Assembly (NCBI GenBank): GCA_031551515.1
Contig: JAVBNL010000014.1
Span: 1 to 16,483, forward strand
Reading direction: 5' to 3'
DNA from: FLUQ01 sp031551515
GTDB lineage: Bacteria; Desulfobacterota; Desulfovibrionia; Desulfovibrionales; Desulfovibrionaceae
DNA: 16,483 nucleotides
In this document: positions 14,701 to 16,483 of the stretch, piece after piece
Numbering within the stretch: position 1 is the first letter of the stretch
How the letters are laid out: every line of letters begins with the position of its first letter
The notes under the pieces: generated by a model
The model's input: the letters and a program-made list of their open reading frames with translations, nothing else
The model's database searches: none
Told to the model about the DNA's origin: nothing
Translations under genes and position numbers: made by a program

Positions 14701-15000
14701 CGGCCCATTCTTATGACCTCTTTCGCCTTCATTCTGGGCGTGCTGCCGTTGGCCATCAGCACCGGCGCCGGTTCCGGCAGCCAGAACGCTATCGGCACGG
14801 GCGTTATGGCGGGCATGATTTCCGCGACCTTCCTGGGCATATTCTTCATCCCGCTGTCCTTTGTGATGGTTTCGCGCATCTTCAAGGTGCAGGTGCACAA
14901 GGGCGCAGGCAAGGCGGGCAAGTCTTCTTCACCCCCGCCCGAAGCCCACGAAGAGAAAAAGACGACGCCGGGGCATCCGTCCATTGGGGAGGGCATCTAA
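11794..15000 (+). CDS. acrB: RND multidrug efflux pump, inner-membrane transporter (AcrB/MexB, HAE1 family)
   Basis: The 1068-residue proton-driven transporter is complete. It opens with the typical FIDRPIFAWVIAI and has two halves, each with transmembrane helices and a large periplasmic loop (about 30-340 and 560-870). The proton-relay residues are in place: Asp407 and Asp408 in GLLVDDAIVVVENVERVM, and Lys938 in GLAAKNAILIVEF, equivalent to Lys940 of E. coli AcrB. Together with the adaptor and outer-membrane factor it should extrude hydrophobic or amphiphilic drugs from the periplasm. The C-terminal tail after about 1035 is charged and Lys/Pro/Ser-rich. AAAGGA lies just ahead of the start. 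The stop codon directly touches the start of the next gene. Substrates cannot be read from sequence. Confidence 0.96.
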   Translation: MAHFFIDRPIFAWVIAILIMMAGTLAIKTLPVAQYPSIAPPEISVTSVYPGASAKTLEDTVTQVIEQKMKGIDNLNYMYSYSDATGQSVVTLSFVAGTNADIAQVQVQNKLQLAMPLLPQAVQRQGVTVAKATKNYLLVIGFYSADGSMTEADIGDYIASSIQDPISRVQGVGDITIFGAQYAMRVWLDLPMLEKYKIAVSDVSAAIQGQNAQVAGGQIGGAPAVPGQSINFTVVAQTRLQNEQQFGNILLKVNPDGSAVRLRDVARIERAGESFNSKARYNGQVASGLAIKLSSGANALDTSDRVKAEIKRLSAFFPHGLTAAYPYDTTPFVRISIHEVYKTLFEAIVLVFLVMYLFLQNFRATLIPTIAVPVVLLGTFGALAAFGFSINTLTMFAMVLAIGLLVDDAIVVVENVERVMREDGLGPREAARKSMSQITGALVGIAMVLSAVFIPMAFFGGSTGVIYRQFSVTIVASMALSVLVALVLTPALCATMLKPHKPGHEHNQHGFFGWFNRWFEARTMGYQGKVGHILAKPFRYVIIYGACVAAMAFFFMRLPTAFLPDEDQGIMFAQATLESGASYERTLEVVKQMEKHFLEKEKEAVASLLCVAGFSYAGNGQNNAMCFVSMKDWEERNRKDLRVPAVAARAMAAFSQIKDARAYAFAPPAVMELGNASGFDFELMDRNNIGHDALMAARNQLLGKTMGDPRLAGVRPNGLEDTPQYQLDVDLVKAAAQGLSITDVNNTVATLWGSSYVDDFLDRGRTKKIFVQADAQYRMQPEDFDKIYLRNAQGKMVAFSSFASGHWAVGSPRLERYQGVSSIEILGQPAPGISSGQAMNIMEEYARELPSGVDFTWTGLSFQERQSGAQAPALYAISLIVVFLCLAALYESWSIPFAVMLTVPLGVIGALGGAMLRGLNNDVYFQVGLLTIIGLAAKNAILIVEFAKELEEEGMDLIHATLEAVRMRLRPILMTSFAFILGVLPLAISTGAGSGSQNAIGTGVMAGMISATFLGIFFIPLSFVMVSRIFKVQVHKGAGKAGKSSSPPPEAHEEKKTTPGHPSIGEGI

Positions 15001-16407
15001 ATGCGCGCAACTGTAATCTTCTGTATGGCGCTGGTTCTCTTTGCCCTTTCCGGCTGCACCATGGCCCCGCGCTATGAGCGCCCGGCGCTGCCGACGCAGG
15101 CCGATTGGCCCGCGTACGGCCAAGACGCCGCCAACAGCGAAAAAGGGGCTGAAGTCAGCCCGCCCTGGGCTTCGTTCTTTGCCGACCCGACCATGAAAAG
15201 CCTGGTGGAGATCGCGCTGCGCAACAACCGTGATTTGCGTTCCGCCATGCTGAATATCGAAAAGGTGCGGGCGCAGTATTACATCCAACGGGCTGACCTT
15301 TTGCCCACCATCAACGCGGTGGGCGACGCCAGTTCGCAGTATCTGAACAAGGCCGCATCCAACACCGGGCAGGCGGGGATTTTCCGCCAATACAGCGTGA
15401 CGGTCGGGTTCACCTCGTTCGAGCTGGACCTTTTCGGGCGCGTGCGCAGCCTAAAAGAGAGCGCGTTGCAGCAGTTCTTCGCTTCCGAGCAGACCGCCCG
15501 CAGCGCCCAGGTCAGCCTTGTGGCAGAGGTGGCCAGCGCGTATCTGCAACTGACGGCCGACAAAGAGGTGCTTGCTCTTGCCCGGGCCACCCATGAAAGC
15601 CGCAAAAGCACTTATGAGATGGTCAAAGCCCTGGCGGAGCAGGGCGTGGCCTCGCAACTGGACCTCAACCAGGCCCGTTCCGCTCTGGAAGATTCCAAAG
15701 TTACGGCCGCCCAGTACCAGACCCAGGTGTCTCAGGATGAAAACGCCCTGGTGTTGCTGCTTGGTTCCGCCATTCCGTCTGAGCTGAAAATGGCGGAAAA
15801 ACTCAGCGATATCATGCCGCTGCCCGACATTCCGGCGGGGCTGCCCTCTGACCTGATGCTGCGCCGGCCCGACATCCTGGCGGCGGAACACCAGCTTAAA
15901 GCCGCCAACGCCAGCATCGGCGCGGCCAGAGCGAACTTCTTCCCTTCCATCAGCATAACCAGCGCCATCGGCACCATCGCCCCGCAGTATAACGACCTCT
16001 TTTCACGCGGCGGCGGCACCTGGCTGTTCCAACCCCAGGCCGTGCTGCCCATCTTTGACTCCGGCCGCAACTGGGCGACCTTGAAAGCCACGGAAGCCGA
16101 ACGCGATATGGCGGTCAGCGCATACGAAAAGTCCATCCAAACCGCGTTTCGCGAAGTGGCGGACGCCCTTGCCCAACGGGCGACAATAGGCGAACAGCTG
16201 GATGCCGAAAAATCGCTGGCCGAAGCCACGAACCTGACCTACACGCTTTCCGTCGCCCGATATGAAAACGGCATAGACAGCTACATCAACGTGCTTGACG
16301 CCCAGCGTTCCCTGTTCAGCGCGGAGCAGGGTCTGATCACCACCAGGCTGCTGCGCGAGTCCAATACGCTGAACCTGTACAAAGCTCTGGGCGGCGGTTG
16401 GGAATAG
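15001..16407 (+). CDS. RND efflux outer-membrane factor lipoprotein (NodT/OprM family)
   Basis: The 468-residue protein is the TolC-like outer-membrane channel of the tripartite pump. A signal peptide ends in the lipobox ALSGC, with Cys19 lipidated. The two OEP repeats are visible, about 60-245 and 270-460; conserved pieces include SFELDLFGRVRSLKESA in the first, LPSDLMLRRPDILAAEHQLKAANASIG between them, and VARYENGIDSYINVLDAQRSLFSAEQ in the second. Length is normal. The ATG at 15001 follows the pump stop with no gap; its ribosome site, GGGGAGGG (14986-14993), lies inside the pump's last codons, so translation is probably coupled. It is the last gene of the operon, with a candidate terminator behind it. 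Confidence 0.94.
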   Translation: MRATVIFCMALVLFALSGCTMAPRYERPALPTQADWPAYGQDAANSEKGAEVSPPWASFFADPTMKSLVEIALRNNRDLRSAMLNIEKVRAQYYIQRADLLPTINAVGDASSQYLNKAASNTGQAGIFRQYSVTVGFTSFELDLFGRVRSLKESALQQFFASEQTARSAQVSLVAEVASAYLQLTADKEVLALARATHESRKSTYEMVKALAEQGVASQLDLNQARSALEDSKVTAAQYQTQVSQDENALVLLLGSAIPSELKMAEKLSDIMPLPDIPAGLPSDLMLRRPDILAAEHQLKAANASIGAARANFFPSISITSAIGTIAPQYNDLFSRGGGTWLFQPQAVLPIFDSGRNWATLKATEAERDMAVSAYEKSIQTAFREVADALAQRATIGEQLDAEKSLAEATNLTYTLSVARYENGIDSYINVLDAQRSLFSAEQGLITTRLLRESNTLNLYKALGGGWE

Positions 16408-16438
16408 CCGACAACGGGTAACAAACGAGCCGAAAGCG

Positions 16439-16483
16439 ACCGGGCGGGGGCACATGGTTTCCACATTCCCCGCCCCCCGGTTT
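16439..16483 (+). terminator. Candidate terminator of the efflux operon (cut by window edge)
   Basis: ACCGGGCGGGG (16439-16449) can pair with CCCCGCCCCCCGGT (16468-16481), leaving a 2-nt bulge and an 18-nt loop. The last bases of the window are TTT, so a T-run may continue beyond the edge. It is 30 nt after the final stop codon. Confidence 0.55.

Noticed and set aside
14254..14898. Long minus-strand open frame inside the RND pump gene (and similar ones at 2571-3194 and 4129-4830)
   Set aside because: Composition is His/Gln/Arg-rich, typical of antisense shadow frames; the plus-strand genes have clear motifs.
1..16483. CRISPR arrays, rRNA, tRNA, transposases, phage or toxin-antitoxin genes
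   Set aside because: I looked on both strands and saw no regularly spaced repeats, no conserved RNA segments and no protein motifs of these classes.

Overview
The window looks like ordinary chromosomal DNA from a high-GC, motile Gram-negative bacterium, most likely a sulfate reducer of the Desulfovibrionaceae. The main pointer is the flagellin, whose conserved ends read like Desulfovibrio flagellins. GC-rich hairpin repeats between genes, a LUD-domain protein and a MetA-type acyltransferase behind an Rrf2 regulator fit the same group. The taxonomic call is from memory of these families, not from a search.

Left part (1-4950). A decayed HAD-hydrolase fragment (minus strand) runs off the left edge and abuts a double-hairpin repeat. 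Next come thymidylate kinase and a LUD/DUF162 protein with a cysteine cluster, probably co-transcribed. A 148-bp inverted-repeat element resembling a MITE or dispersed repeat follows. Then comes a membrane-anchored protein of unknown function and an M81 (MlrC-like) metallopeptidase. The 3' end of a nitroreductase survives on the minus strand just behind a rhomboid protease gene.

Middle part (4961-9941). The rhomboid gene (minus) diverges from flagellin (plus). The flagellin has a sigma-28 type promoter, a leader of about 100 nt rich in GGA motifs, and a strong terminator. A D-Ala-D-Ala carboxypeptidase (minus) diverges from an Rrf2 regulator that is followed at 31 nt by a metA-family gene. 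MetA carries Glu at position 111, which predicts homoserine O-acetylation rather than succinylation. A perfect 13-bp stem terminator closes the gene.

Right part (9875-16483). A MarR regulator, whose candidate promoter overlaps the metA terminator, precedes a complete tripartite RND efflux operon: lipoprotein adaptor, HAE1 pump and outer-membrane factor. A candidate terminator lies at the window edge.

No CRISPR array, rRNA, tRNA, transposase, phage gene or recognisable defence system was found, and I see no clearly new multi-gene system. The most useful leads are the inverted-repeat element, the MetA specificity residue with its linked Rrf2 regulator, the overlapping terminator/promoter/palindromes before marR, the flagellin leader, and two gene remnants.
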